Shown in pieces: positions 43,794 through 54,029 of a DNA stretch of 64,000 nucleotides (its first letter is position 1; each line of letters begins with the position of its first letter). Made by a program: the position numbers and the translations under genes. The notes beneath the pieces are model-generated. The model saw nothing but the letters and a program-made list of their open reading frames with translations, searched no databases and was not told the origin of the DNA. Source of the DNA: Sporopachydermia quercuum (taxonomy: Eukaryota; Ascomycota; Sporopachydermiomycetes; Sporopachydermiales; Sporopachydermiaceae); NCBI GenBank assembly GCA_001599295.1, contig BCGN01000009.1:62001-126000 (forward strand), written 5' to 3'.

Positions 43794-46700
43794 TTAAGCC
43801 TGAATGGCTCTAGCTAAGGCGGGATGCGATGAAACAAGTCCCGATTGATTAGACTCCAAGAACTTAAGAAACTCAATAACGTTACGCTTCAGCTCATCAT
43901 TCTCAAACTGACGCTCCACAGTGTTGGAAGAAATACCAACTGTAGCATCAGCTTCATTGGCAAGTCTTTCTTCCTCTTTCTGAAACATGAAATTCAAAGC
44001 CTCTACTAGCTGATTAGTAGAATTCAACACGACGGGAACTTGGCTCTTGAATAGCTGAATAATCATTTCCCAGATCGGCTGGTTTTCTTCAAATCCGGAT
44101 TGTAAAGGCAATTTAGCAATCAAAACTGGTACAACTTCTTCAATAGGAATTGCATCTCCATGAGACAGAATCATTCTAGCAACACATCCACAGGCGTTCG
44201 CATAAGATCTATCAATAGTATCCTGAGAATCTTCCTTGTCGTCAATAGCAGACAGCTTCTTTTCCTCTTTGCCTGCTCTTGCCAATAGCTTTTGTAGTTT
44301 AGTTAATATCTGAACATAATGCGACTTCACAACTGCCTCATTTGTACTGTAGTAACAGACTAATCCAACACCATAAGCTGAATTGCTTCGAACCTCCAAA
44401 TCAGAGTCTCCTAATCTTTGAATAAACAGCTTAAGAACATCATCAGTTAGAGGTGTAACTGAATTCTTTAGACCGTTCACGATTTCAGCCAAAGCTCCTA
44501 CACCTTGGACTCTTTCGCTTCTGTTCTTACTGTTGCAGTACTTGAAGATCAATTGGGCAAAATGCTCCAAGATCTTGGAAAAGGAGTCTCCAAGTACCAA
44601 CGAGAGAGCAACAAGAACGTCCATAGCAGCATCAATCAACACTTCATCGTATTCGGAGCTTTCTTCCAGTCCTTCGTCCACGTCTTCCTCAGTTTCTGGT
44701 TCCTCGTTCTCAACGGTTTGGCATAAATGCTGTTTCATCAAAACCCCCATCACCTGGTTGCAGAGAGCTTCTAAATCCTCGTTGCTAGAACCGTTTTCTC
44801 CAGCAACAAGAGCAGGGCCGACGATTTTCATTGTTTCTCCAAACATACTGAAAATGGTTGTGACAACGGATCGTTCGTCTTCCTCCTCTAAAATCGACAA
44901 GATTCCTCTTCTGATATGAATAATGAGCTTGGAAACATCACTGGAAATTGAAGCAGATAAGGGCAATCCTGCTTTCCATTCAGGGGGATAGCTGAGCTTA
45001 TAGAAAGTAGTTATAATGTTGAACAACGATTTGACAGCAGCTCTTCTTACCCCATCGTAGAAATGTTCTAAAAGATCACTAAGAATTGAAACTGTCTTCT
45101 CCAAATAAGGAGCAAACGAGNNCTTGGTGGCCATTGCAACATCACCTAAAGCCTCAGCAGCAATCTCCTTTTCAATGGCCATACCGCCATTGATATTGAT
45201 ATTGCTAAGGAAATCATCATCATCAACATCCTGACCAGCAATCTCAGCTCCATCGGTCTGTTTCAATGAGTATTCTAATTGATCAATACATTTATACATC
45301 TCGGGCAAGATAATTTCTAAGAAAGGAGCAAACTCCTCTCCAAACATCCTGGCAATAGGACTAATCGTGGAGAACCCACTTTCCCTCAACCGAGAGTTAT
45401 CGGTCTGCATAGAATTGTAGGCAGCATTAACAATAGCCTTGGCAAAAGGACTGAATACTTCTTTTCCAACAGCTAAGGCCAAGTTGGGGATCGTTTCTAT
45501 GGTCAAAGCCCGTAGTTCAATCTCATCGTCCGACATGTTTTCAATTGATCCTCCGTTATAAATAAATGGTTCTAACACTTGGATGGTATCATTAAAATAA
45601 GGAGTGAATCCCTTACCGGCAGCAAAAGACGTTGAGCCAATAGCAGAAACAATAGATTGCTTGAGCTTGAAGTTGTCTGTAGATGTAAACATATTGAGGA
45701 AATTGGGCATCAGGGTAGAAATGTACTTTTCATTCAAGGCCTTTCTGTCTATATATTCTAAAATGCCATCGAGTGCTTCACACGCGTTACGGCATACTTT
45801 GAAAGTGGTGGCAGACTGCACCAATTCGAAAATAACTGGAACGAGCACTTCATGTTCGGCAGCAATTGTCTCGGTCAAATGAATTGCCAGCTCACTAATA
45901 CATTGCAAAGCAGCTATTCTCACAGGCAATGATCCACCTCTTAAAGCTTCTAAGATAGCAGGGAGAATGACTGGAAGTTGATTAGAGATGAAATCAGGAG
46001 AGCCTTCAACAGCAACACCAAACGCAAGTAAAATGGCTCTGCTTTGGCCAATGTTGCCTGAGGAAATGTAGGACGGGAATGCCTCAATCAGAGGAACAAT
46101 CACCTGGCTAGGAGGCAAAGCTGACGATAACGCTTCAATCAAATTCAGTCCTAGACCATATGGAGTGTCATCGTCAATCATAACGTCAGCTTCGTCTTCG
46201 TCTTCATCCTCGCCAATTTCTGAGGTAATTCTCAAAGCTCCGATAGTCAATTCAGGTCCCAGTTTCAACGATTGAATCTTGTTCTTTCGCACTTTCACGC
46301 AACTGATAAGAAACTGCAAAGAAGGAATTCTGTAGTCCTCGTCCAAATCAGCGTTCAACGCAATATCATTCAGGAAAAACTTAACGAGATCATTCAAATG
46401 CTTGCTTAATAACGAGGATTCCAAATATAACATTGAGTTGAATACGTCGAAGCACTTTCTGGCGTTCTCAGTATCGTTATTGGACAAAACAATCTTGAGA
46501 ATCATCACCATATCAGGGATCATTTGTCTGAATAGCTTAATAATGTGGCCATTGCTTTGGTCTTCTTCTGAATCATAGTTTTCAGCAATTTCGCCAATAG
46601 CTTGTAAAGTAGTTACTCTAATTTGAGTAGAACAGGGATCAACAAGTGTTCTTGAAAACAACTCTAGCAGTTCTTCTGTTGATTCTACAATCAAATTGAT

Positions 46701-47204
46701 ATCTGTCTCAAGCAACGTATAGATTATATATACAGCAACTTCTCGGGAACCGGCTTCTTCAGGACTAGTTGTAACAGCAGTCTTGTATAGAATAGGCATC
46801 AGTTCACCCCAGTGACCTGAAGCTAAATCAATCTTTGCAATGTTGGAAATGACTCGAGATGATGCGTGTCGTACTAACGAATTGGACTCTGCAAGTGTTG
46901 ATGTCAACAAGGAGCTTCTGATGTCATTCTTCATATTTTCTGGTAATGGTGATAATCCTTTGGCTTTGCATTCTTCCTCATCCCAGAACTGTTTCACTAG
47001 CTTTCTCAATTCAACGGCTGCCAGTTGGCGGATCTGAATATCTTCTGAGCCTTGCATGATTTGCACCATCGCTGGCAATGCTTCGATATGAGTGTAGAAG
47101 TCATTTTGGAGTCTTTTTGATGCTTGCTTAATCACGTTGGAATCAGGAAGTGTGACCAACTTCAGAGTATCCTTCAGTTCATTTGTGAATTTTTCATAAT
47201 CCAT
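43794..47204 (-). CDS. KAP123: Importin-beta family karyopherin Kap123
   Basis: Nuclear import receptor for ribosomal proteins and histones H3/H4. 1136 residues (S. cerevisiae Kap123 is 1113), built of HEAT repeats throughout. Family-specific blocks include RQLAAVELRKLVKQFW near the N terminus, LGPELTIGALRI, the acidic loop EDEDEADVMIDDDTPYG, ELRALTIETIPNLALAVGKE and DSRLRESG-type RLRESGFSTI. Later come the acidic loop with EEPETEEDVDEGLEESS, RSNSAYGVGLVCYYST and RSYANACGCVARMIL. Two adjacent N bases lie near 45121. The 5' flank has a 23-base T run on the + strand at 47251-47273. Ran and Nup binding occur through the N-terminal repeats, as in all importin-beta proteins. Confidence 0.95.
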   Translation of the reverse strand: MDYEKFTNELKDTLKLVTLPDSNVIKQASKRLQNDFYTHIEALPAMVQIMQGSEDIQIRQLAAVELRKLVKQFWDEEECKAKGLSPLPENMKNDIRSSLLTSTLAESNSLVRHASSRVISNIAKIDLASGHWGELMPILYKTAVTTSPEEAGSREVAVYIIYTLLETDINLIVESTEELLELFSRTLVDPCSTQIRVTTLQAIGEIAENYDSEEDQSNGHIIKLFRQMIPDMVMILKIVLSNNDTENARKCFDVFNSMLYLESSLLSKHLNDLVKFFLNDIALNADLDEDYRIPSLQFLISCVKVRKNKIQSLKLGPELTIGALRITSEIGEDEDEDEADVMIDDDTPYGLGLNLIEALSSALPPSQVIVPLIEAFPSYISSGNIGQSRAILLAFGVAVEGSPDFISNQLPVILPAILEALRGGSLPVRIAALQCISELAIHLTETIAAEHEVLVPVIFELVQSATTFKVCRNACEALDGILEYIDRKALNEKYISTLMPNFLNMFTSTDNFKLKQSIVSAIGSTSFAAGKGFTPYFNDTIQVLEPFIYNGGSIENMSDDEIELRALTIETIPNLALAVGKEVFSPFAKAIVNAAYNSMQTDNSRLRESGFSTISPIARMFGEEFAPFLEIILPEMYKCIDQLEYSLKQTDGAEIAGQDVDDDDFLSNININGGMAIEKEIAAEALGDVAMATKXSFAPYLEKTVSILSDLLEHFYDGVRRAAVKSLFNIITTFYKLSYPPEWKAGLPLSASISSDVSKLIIHIRRGILSILEEEDERSVVTTIFSMFGETMKIVGPALVAGENGSSNEDLEALCNQVMGVLMKQHLCQTVENEEPETEEDVDEGLEESSEYDEVLIDAAMDVLVALSLVLGDSFSKILEHFAQLIFKYCNSKNRSERVQGVGALAEIVNGLKNSVTPLTDDVLKLFIQRLGDSDLEVRSNSAYGVGLVCYYSTNEAVVKSHYVQILTKLQKLLARAGKEEKKLSAIDDKEDSQDTIDRSYANACGCVARMILSHGDAIPIEEVVPVLIAKLPLQSGFEENQPIWEMIIQLFKSQVPVVLNSTNQLVEALNFMFQKEEERLANEADATVGISSNTVERQFENDELKRNVIEFLKFLESNQSGLVSSHPALARAIQA

Positions 47205-48706
47205 ATTGCCTGATCTTTCTGGTTATATTTCTCAGTCTTTCGCTCTTTTCTTTTTTTTTTTTTTTTTTTTTTTGGTTTCTCCTTTATTATCTCTACCTGT
47301 ATTTGAATATACTAGTAAAGCTTTCAGGATATGTAAATTTGGTAGGAATTGGTGTCAGAATTCAGTTATTATTGCTGTTACCTATTGTCTATGTACAATC
47401 ACTAGCACCAACACTAACACTGTCACTATTAAGATGGCACTGTACCTGTTATTTCCACCAATTAAAGAAGCAGTCTCTCATGCATTCCACCTTCAACGAT
47501 GCGACTGGAATCCGGCACTACAGGTTTGTATAATTGGGCGTTCTAGACAATAAAACCTGTGAAAATTGTGAGTGTGTAATAAGCACTCTGTTATCAGGAC
47601 GTTTTATTTCTATTGCTCTAACAAAGTTTTTTTACATCAAACAGAAAAAAATTGATTTAAGAAGAAAGTTGTGGTTACCCTGGAGATGGGATCAAGGGTG
47701 AGATATGGGACTTTATGTCACGTGCAAGAGGAGTATATAAACGATTTATACGACAGAAGGTCCGTTTGATACTGAAACATCAATTGATTCTTCAGCTTTT
47801 GATTCACTATTGATTGATGAGCTGGTTTACGTAGAAATGCTCATATTCAAACTGCAGTGTTTCTGGTTGTGAATATCCAACGGCGGAGCAAGTCCCTTTG
47901 CTGAAGTATCTTTAGCAACGGATATTCTACAAACCACAGGAAACGGCACGGTAATTACCGGTTCTCCTTAGTGGTGAACTAACAAGTAAATAATCCGACA
48001 ATGTTCAGAAATATGATCAGTTAAAGAAAACAATTGAGAATACCCGCGACGAAAATAATTTCTTTCCTTCGCAGATTGATATAGTTGTGTTCAATCTGAA
48101 TCCTGTAGCAGGTTCCTGTTCATGGAGATATTGTACGTAATCAAGTCTTTGCTATTAACAGTATGTGAATAGAAAGGGTATGTAGAAAAGCAGCATATAA
48201 TATTACAACTGCTTGGTCGAATACGCGTAGAACGAGAACTATTCACAGTCATAGTTCAGGTTCATGTTCACGCTCAAGCTTAAGCTCATGTGAAGATCAG
48301 NTTACTGATTTACCAAAGAAACAGCTCAAAAAAAATAGGTAAGCTTAAACAGCTTCATTTTTATAAGATAAGTAACCAAATATAATACCGTCCCTTAGAG
48401 CACCAATAATCTGGTGGTCAAATGTCTACTTTCTCCTTTTGTTTTCATTAGATTCCCTTTATACGTCCTTCACCAGTAGTTGCAGTATACATCTATATAC
48501 TTCTTTCACCTTTTGAACACTCAACATTCAACATTCAACATTCAACTCGCCATACAACATACCCTCAAATCAATCAAGTTCACCAGGAACTGCCCATATA
48601 CATATTATTCATTTACTAGTATCTCCCGACCACAACTCATGAACAACCTTCGGTAGAATCAATTAACCAATTGACGAATCGTCCTAAGCCACTCAAAACG
48701 TTATTA
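47205..48706. promoter_or_regulatory. KAP123 promoter region and MBP1 3' flank
   Basis: Contains the T run described separately and a CACGTG core (TCACGTGC at 47718-47725) about 510 bp from KAP123. A perfect MCB-type ACGCGT sits at 48223-48228. A 7-bp TCAACAT repeat (3.7 copies) lies at 48521-48546. No coding sequence is supported. One N lies near 48.30 kb. Confidence 0.45.
47251..47273. promoter_or_regulatory. Poly(dA:dT) tract upstream of KAP123
   Basis: Uninterrupted 23-base T run on + (A run on the gene's strand), 47 bp before the start codon. In yeasts, tracts like this exclude nucleosomes and mark constitutive promoters of highly expressed genes. Confidence 0.75.
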
Positions 48707-51091
48707 TCACGTTTCCGCACATAGAACGCCAGCGATACTATCTAGCAAAACATCTACATCGTCAATGGCTGCGCCACACGAGATCGAGATCAATCTTCTA
48801 TATTCACTCATTCTTTCCCCTATGCCACAATCACAGTAGCTATCAACAATCTCACTGACTAGCTGTCCTCTTTCCAATTGCAGTTCCGTTAATTCCACTG
48901 CTAAATTCAACACCATCTTAGCATCATCCTCCTCTTCTCCTGAAACAGCTACTTTCATATTCTCTGCCATTTCTCTTTTCTCAACCTCTCTTGCCAGTTC
49001 CAGAGCTTGTCTTCGTTCTACTATCTTGCCGAATTCTAATTTTTTCCCGCCCACGACAGCTTCCAGCTCTTCAATCTTTCTTCTAAGTTCACTCTCGACT
49101 AAATCAGCATCTATAAGGTCTTTTGACAAGCCATTCTCGTTGGTGGGTTTGATCATATTATCAAGCCCTAGTTCATAGGCTTTTTTCATCCAGGAAACTA
49201 AACTAATATAGGCAGCATGAGTAGTACCTATTTCTTCCACAAGATCCTTTAGGATATCCGCTGTGTGCATGTATTCCCGTTGTTTATCTTCCAATGCAGC
49301 TTGGGAATCAAGAATAAACTCATCTAGCACTGAGTTGAAGTCCGTTTTGAACTTATTCGACTTCGTTTCGTCTTGTATCATTGGCTGCACAAGCTCGTAT
49401 GCTTCAGTATTCATTAACAGCTGTCTAGCAGTAATATCTGCTTTGTTTGGTATATCGTATGAAGCATGAGCATCAATCAGCAGTTTGATTGAGTAGTTGG
49501 ACTTCACTCTGGCCGCTATATGTAATGCTGTGTCTCCTTCGTCATCTTGGATGTTGAGAAAGGAAGTCAACTCTTCAGGAGGCAAAATGGAGGAAAGCTT
49601 CTTGAGCACTGTTTCCAGATAGTACAGTTCTGCTACTTCTGGGGTTTGATTAGGATCAGGAGAGTGGGGATTTGCTTCAGAATCATTACCATTGGCTAGC
49701 TGAGCATTTTCTATCTTCGTACCTGATATATTCATTATATGGTGTAGAATAGTCTTACCAGAGTCATATGTCAATAACAGGCTTTGTTCCAGCAAATCGA
49801 CTGTCCGTTCAAAGCTATTTTTCTCAAAACTATTGGTGAAATATACTGTTTTCAACAACGGAGTAGCAGATTCAGTGCTAACGGCAAGCTGAGAGGCTCC
49901 GTGGCGGCAGAGGATCTCTACCAACTGCGCGTGGCCAACAGCACAAGCCCAGTGAAGGGCAGTATGGTTTTCCAGGTCTAGAATCTCATTGGCATCGAAA
50001 TCTTGCGGGGGGTTCATTAGAATCTTCGGTAGTTCATTCTGCAGTGAGGCGTCTAGTGATGAAAAGAAGTCTAATAATGCCTCTTGATACTGGGCGGCTT
50101 TTATTACTTCTAACGATGCAGGTTCCGGGTTATGGTTCTTAAACTTGAGTTTATTGTTGACAAAATTATTCTCCAGATGACCGTTTTTGTTGTTGGTAGT
50201 ATTGCTGGTGTTATTCATATTATTCATACTAGAATTGACTACTGACAAGTTCATTCGATTATTAGCATTGATGCTGTTGCCAACATCAGAATTCATTGGT
50301 GGATATACAGATGCCCCATTGCTGAAATAGGATGGATGTTCTAGTAGAGGTTTTANAGCATTTGAATCAGTCGGAACTTCAGACATATGTTGAATAGGCA
50401 TTCCGTGGGGAAGATGCTGTATTTGATGCATATGTTGAGGCTGGGTTAAATGTGCTCCGTGTGGATGTAAAGAAACGGGATATGAATGTTGTGGAAACGC
50501 AGCAGAGCCCGAACCTGGGTCCCCGCGGCCCCCTGAGTGAGCCGAGCCTGAAGCTAGAGGTCTCTCCAGTTTCATCTTCTTGGTGAAGGGATCCTGGTAT
50601 CCCTGCTGATTCATCATAGGAGGCTGGAGTGCNGGATTCACCATTACTATCTGCTGATTGTTAGACAGACTCTTTCTGCCACGTTTTGCAGGCAAATGGG
50701 CTTTCAGCTCAGCAGATGCTGAAGAAGCCCTAGATATCTTAGGCATAGGAGGTGGTTGTCCATTTTTCTCCAAATCAAACGTCAGCAAAGGACTAATCAT
50801 GTCAATGACATTGTATCTTGTAGCTACTTCCACCGCTAGCTCTAGTGGTACCCAAGTGCCTTGAAATCTACCAAATCCACCTTGCACTTTCTCATGGATC
50901 CCCCGTTGAATCTCTTTCTCTAAAATACGGGTTCTTTGAGTTTTTGGAAACTCGGCAATTTTCAAAATCTGTGTAGCATTTATCCACGAGTCTTTCACTC
51001 TTCGCATTAGCGATGAGGTTGAAGTTGTTAGCTCGTAGACGGGCACTCCTGAATACGTGGCCGAGTAGATTTTGCCAATTTCGGGCGCCAT
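48707..51091 (-). CDS. MBP1: MBF transcription factor Mbp1 (APSES and ankyrin)
   Basis: DNA-binding subunit of MBF (Mbp1-Swi6), which drives G1/S genes through ACGCGT (MCB) elements. 794 residues. The N-terminal APSES/KilA-N domain covers about 5-110 and is nearly diagnostic: SLMRRVKDSWINATQILKIA, then RTRILEKEIQRGIHEKVQGG, then FGRFQGTWVPLELAVEVATR. A basic nuclear signal (KRGRKS) and a His/Gln/Pro-rich linker follow. Ankyrin repeats lie at about 370-420 and 490-545 (NHTALHWACAVGHAQLVEIL and GDTALHIAARVKSNYSIKLL). The C terminus is a heptad-rich coiled coil with a SWI6-binding-type end. Two N positions fall in the linker. It points away from STR3 across a divergent gap. Confidence 0.95.
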   Translation of the reverse strand: MAPEIGKIYSATYSGVPVYELTTSTSSLMRRVKDSWINATQILKIAEFPKTQRTRILEKEIQRGIHEKVQGGFGRFQGTWVPLELAVEVATRYNVIDMISPLLTFDLEKNGQPPPMPKISRASSASAELKAHLPAKRGRKSLSNNQQIVMVNXALQPPMMNQQGYQDPFTKKMKLERPLASGSAHSGGRGDPGSGSAAFPQHSYPVSLHPHGAHLTQPQHMHQIQHLPHGMPIQHMSEVPTDSNAXKPLLEHPSYFSNGASVYPPMNSDVGNSINANNRMNLSVVNSSMNNMNNTSNTTNNKNGHLENNFVNNKLKFKNHNPEPASLEVIKAAQYQEALLDFFSSLDASLQNELPKILMNPPQDFDANEILDLENHTALHWACAVGHAQLVEILCRHGASQLAVSTESATPLLKTVYFTNSFEKNSFERTVDLLEQSLLLTYDSGKTILHHIMNISGTKIENAQLANGNDSEANPHSPDPNQTPEVAELYYLETVLKKLSSILPPEELTSFLNIQDDEGDTALHIAARVKSNYSIKLLIDAHASYDIPNKADITARQLLMNTEAYELVQPMIQDETKSNKFKTDFNSVLDEFILDSQAALEDKQREYMHTADILKDLVEEIGTTHAAYISLVSWMKKAYELGLDNMIKPTNENGLSKDLIDADLVESELRRKIEELEAVVGGKKLEFGKIVERRQALELAREVEKREMAENMKVAVSGEEEDDAKMVLNLAVELTELQLERGQLVSEIVDSYCDCGIGERMSEYRRLISISCGAAIDDVDVLLDSIAGVLCAET

Positions 51092-52480
51092 TTCCTGGCA
51101 GTTTGATGTTGAGCTTGAGATTTACTTCAAAGTTGATTTTGGCGCTCCCTCTTCTTTACTGTTGATATCCTAATGATTAACTGTTTATATTCCATATTCC
51201 GGGTGAATTCTATGGGAAGAGTGATGTCAAAAGACGATGTGAATAGAGAACTTTAGCCAATGCTGAGTACGACGTGCTTTTCCAACCTGTCAAGTGCACC
51301 ATTCAGCGATGATTCCTTTCGCTGTTTAGGCAATTTAAAAGAAAATCCGCAGCAACAATGCAATAGGTCAAGGGTGTATCAATCAACCTATATAAGGAAT
51401 TTATACGGAAGTTTCCTGCTGTTTCTTGGTACAATTCTAGTAATATAAAAATAACAACAATTTTCCCTCGTCCTTTCTGTGATAGTTATAACTACATTTC
51501 AATTCTAAGTTGCCCAGATCTGTGCTTGTACAAATCTTCTCGCTGTTTTAAGCAATTTTACACAAATGTCCTAAATGGGTAATAAATGAGTGAAGGAGAT
51601 GAGATATGAAGCTCAAAGGAACTGGGGTGATGCTAGAGACTGAAATATTGGGGGATACTGGAGACTAGATTAGAGTAAGAGGTGTTCTATATTAATGGGT
51701 AGACTTTGCAACGTTGCCTTTTTGTTATCTTATATTCGAAGTCAATAGAATGTTTTTTGAAAAAGTGTGTCAATATTCTTTTGTTCTCTTCCTCTCTTCT
51801 TTTCAAGTACCCGATAATCAGAAGGGAGTAAACTAAATGATGACGTGAATCTAAATGTTGGGTTGATAGGATAGTTGAAGAGTGAGATGAAAGATAGTAG
51901 GTTGAAATACTCCTGAATGAGTAGGATTAATGATTATAATACTGCAAATCACTGCATCTCCCTAACTTTATATTGTTCATATGTTTAATAAACAAATCCA
52001 ACAGTCCCTGCAATGACAATCTCAATCCGCAGAAGAGTGAATAATACACATCACGTGATGATGTATGATTTCCAACTCAAGAGTGCTTTCCCACTTTCAT
52101 TTATCAGCTTCTCCGAGCACATTCGCTTTAAAAAGTGTCAAACATTTTCTTCCACTTATAATTCCTCAAAATATCTTTATCCCAGGAACTGGTATTATCT
52201 CATTGACATAACAAGACTTTTCTACGTTGTCTAGGCATGTTCTATCTTCCATCTCCTAAGAAGTAACTCACTGATTACTTAATCATTAATTATTAGTCAT
52301 TTTCTCCGAAATATTGCAAACGACGGAATTTCTGACTGAACTATCAACAATGTACCCATCGAAAGAAAAGAGATTTATAACGACTAAAGCTGGAAACTTA
52401 TCAACAAAAGCCCTTTTTGATAATGGTATTGCTTACTCCAGGTGACAGCATATTTACAGCATACAGAAATTTAAGGCAAA
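51092..52480. promoter_or_regulatory. Divergent region upstream of MBP1 and STR3
   Basis: Contains a perfect TCACGTGA (see separate entry) and ordinary AT-rich sequence. No gene is seen. Confidence 0.55.
52051..52058. promoter_or_regulatory. Cbf1-type TCACGTGA site upstream of STR3
   Basis: Perfect palindrome 423 bp before the STR3 start. In yeasts, Cbf1 with Met4 binds this element and activates sulfur-amino-acid genes, so it fits the gene. I did not see the companion Met31/32 motif. Confidence 0.65.
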
Positions 52481-53656
52481 ATGGACAAATCTATCAAAGA
52501 AGAATATAGTCTTGAGACCAAGATAGTGTTTGCGCCTAACAATGATCAATACAATGCATCATCAGTGCCAATTTACCAATCAGCAACATTCAAGCAACCA
52601 TCACTGTCACAAATGGGTGACTATGATTATACAAGAAGTGGGAATCCAACCAGGACACAGTTGGAATCTCACTTGGCAAGTGTAATGTCTGCTAATAGGG
52701 TACTTGCTGTATCATCAGGTATGACTGCTTTCGACGTAATTACTCGTCTTTTACATCCTGGTGATGAGGTTATAGCCGGTGACGATCTTTACGGAGGTAC
52801 CCATCGACTTTTGCAGTATCTTGCAAGATCTGCTGGTATTATTGTCCATCATGTTGATACCACCCATGTTCCCTCTATTGACGCAAAGTTGTCACCAAAG
52901 ACTCGTATGGTTTTCTTAGAATCCCCCACAAATCCACTAATCAAAATCGTTGATGTTAAAACCATCTCGACTTTGGTCCATGAAAAAGTTCCTTCGGCGT
53001 TAGTTGTTTTTGATAACACTATGATGTCTCCTGTTTATATGACTCCTCTTGATTTAGGAGTAGATATCCAGTACGAGTCAGCTACCAAGTATCTTAATGG
53101 CCATCATGATGTTATGGCTGGTGTGATTGCTGTCAGAGAGAAAGAATTAGGAGATCGGTTATTTTTTGTTATAAATGCTACAGGATGCGGTTTGGCTCCG
53201 TACGATTGTTGGTTGCTCATGAGAGGTTTGAAAACTTTGGCTGTAAGAATCGGCAAACAGCAAGAAAATGCTAATAAGATTGCACAGTTCTTATCAACTA
53301 TTGAGGGAATCCGAGTTCGCTATCCGGGATTGAAATCACATCCTCAGTATGATCTGCATTGGAGTCAATGCACAGGTGCAGGTGCAGTTCTTTCGTTTGA
53401 AACTGGCGATGTCGATGTCAGTGCTAAGATTGTTGAAAGTACTAAGATATATGGTATCTCTGTTTCTTTTGGATGTGTCAATAGTTTGATTTCTATGCCA
53501 TGTAAGATGTCACATGCTTCTATTGATGAAAAGACTAGAAAAGAAAGAGAATTTCCCGAAGACTTGATCAGATTATGTATTGGTATCGAGAATGTGGATG
53601 ATTTGATCAGAGACTTGAAATCTGCGTTAACCATAGCTGGTGTTATTAAGGCTTGA
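52481..53656 (+). CDS. STR3: Cystathionine beta-lyase Str3 (Cys/Met metabolism)
   Basis: Pyridoxal-phosphate enzyme that cleaves cystathionine to homocysteine, pyruvate and ammonia, the penultimate step of methionine synthesis from cysteine. 391 residues, the length of the bacterial enzymes and shorter than S. cerevisiae Str3. Family blocks are SSVPIYQSATFKQ near the N terminus, DYDYTRSGNPTRTQLESHLA, AGDDLYGGTHRLLQ, FLESPTNPLIKIVDV, and the PLP lysine at 203 in YESATKYLNGHHDVMAG. The C-terminal part carries ending strands such as SFGCVNSLISMPCKMSHAS. Start and stop are clear. The Cbf1-type site upstream supports its role in sulfur metabolism. Confidence 0.93.
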   Translation: MDKSIKEEYSLETKIVFAPNNDQYNASSVPIYQSATFKQPSLSQMGDYDYTRSGNPTRTQLESHLASVMSANRVLAVSSGMTAFDVITRLLHPGDEVIAGDDLYGGTHRLLQYLARSAGIIVHHVDTTHVPSIDAKLSPKTRMVFLESPTNPLIKIVDVKTISTLVHEKVPSALVVFDNTMMSPVYMTPLDLGVDIQYESATKYLNGHHDVMAGVIAVREKELGDRLFFVINATGCGLAPYDCWLLMRGLKTLAVRIGKQQENANKIAQFLSTIEGIRVRYPGLKSHPQYDLHWSQCTGAGAVLSFETGDVDVSAKIVESTKIYGISVSFGCVNSLISMPCKMSHASIDEKTRKEREFPEDLIRLCIGIENVDDLIRDLKSALTIAGVIKA

Positions 53657-54029
53657 ATACGTTACTATAATACTATGATACTTGTGAATTAGAAAAAGTT
53701 GCATAATTAAACCTCATAGATATTAATCAAAAGGTTCAAATCGTTATTTCCTGATTACTTAAGGATAGAATGTAAAAATGCAGTAAATCAGCTGATGTGT
53801 TCCCGTTTTTTGGGTTCATATCACCATATCCCGAGCGAGTTACTGTACATATATGATAATTTCACATCTATAATTGATAAATATATTTATACAAAAAAAA
53901 TCTGAAGTCATGAATTACTGCAAATATAGCATAGTACTAACTAAGCTTAAGAGGTATATATGAGATATTAGATGATTATTTTGTAGTCTATGCGATGCAG
54001 ACAATAGGATTAAAATATGATCAACAATC
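53657..54029. other. Convergent gap between STR3 and YCK2
   Basis: 373 bp of AT-rich DNA with an 8-base A run near 53894, consistent with the two 3' ends and polyadenylation signals. Nothing else seen. Confidence 0.6.
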
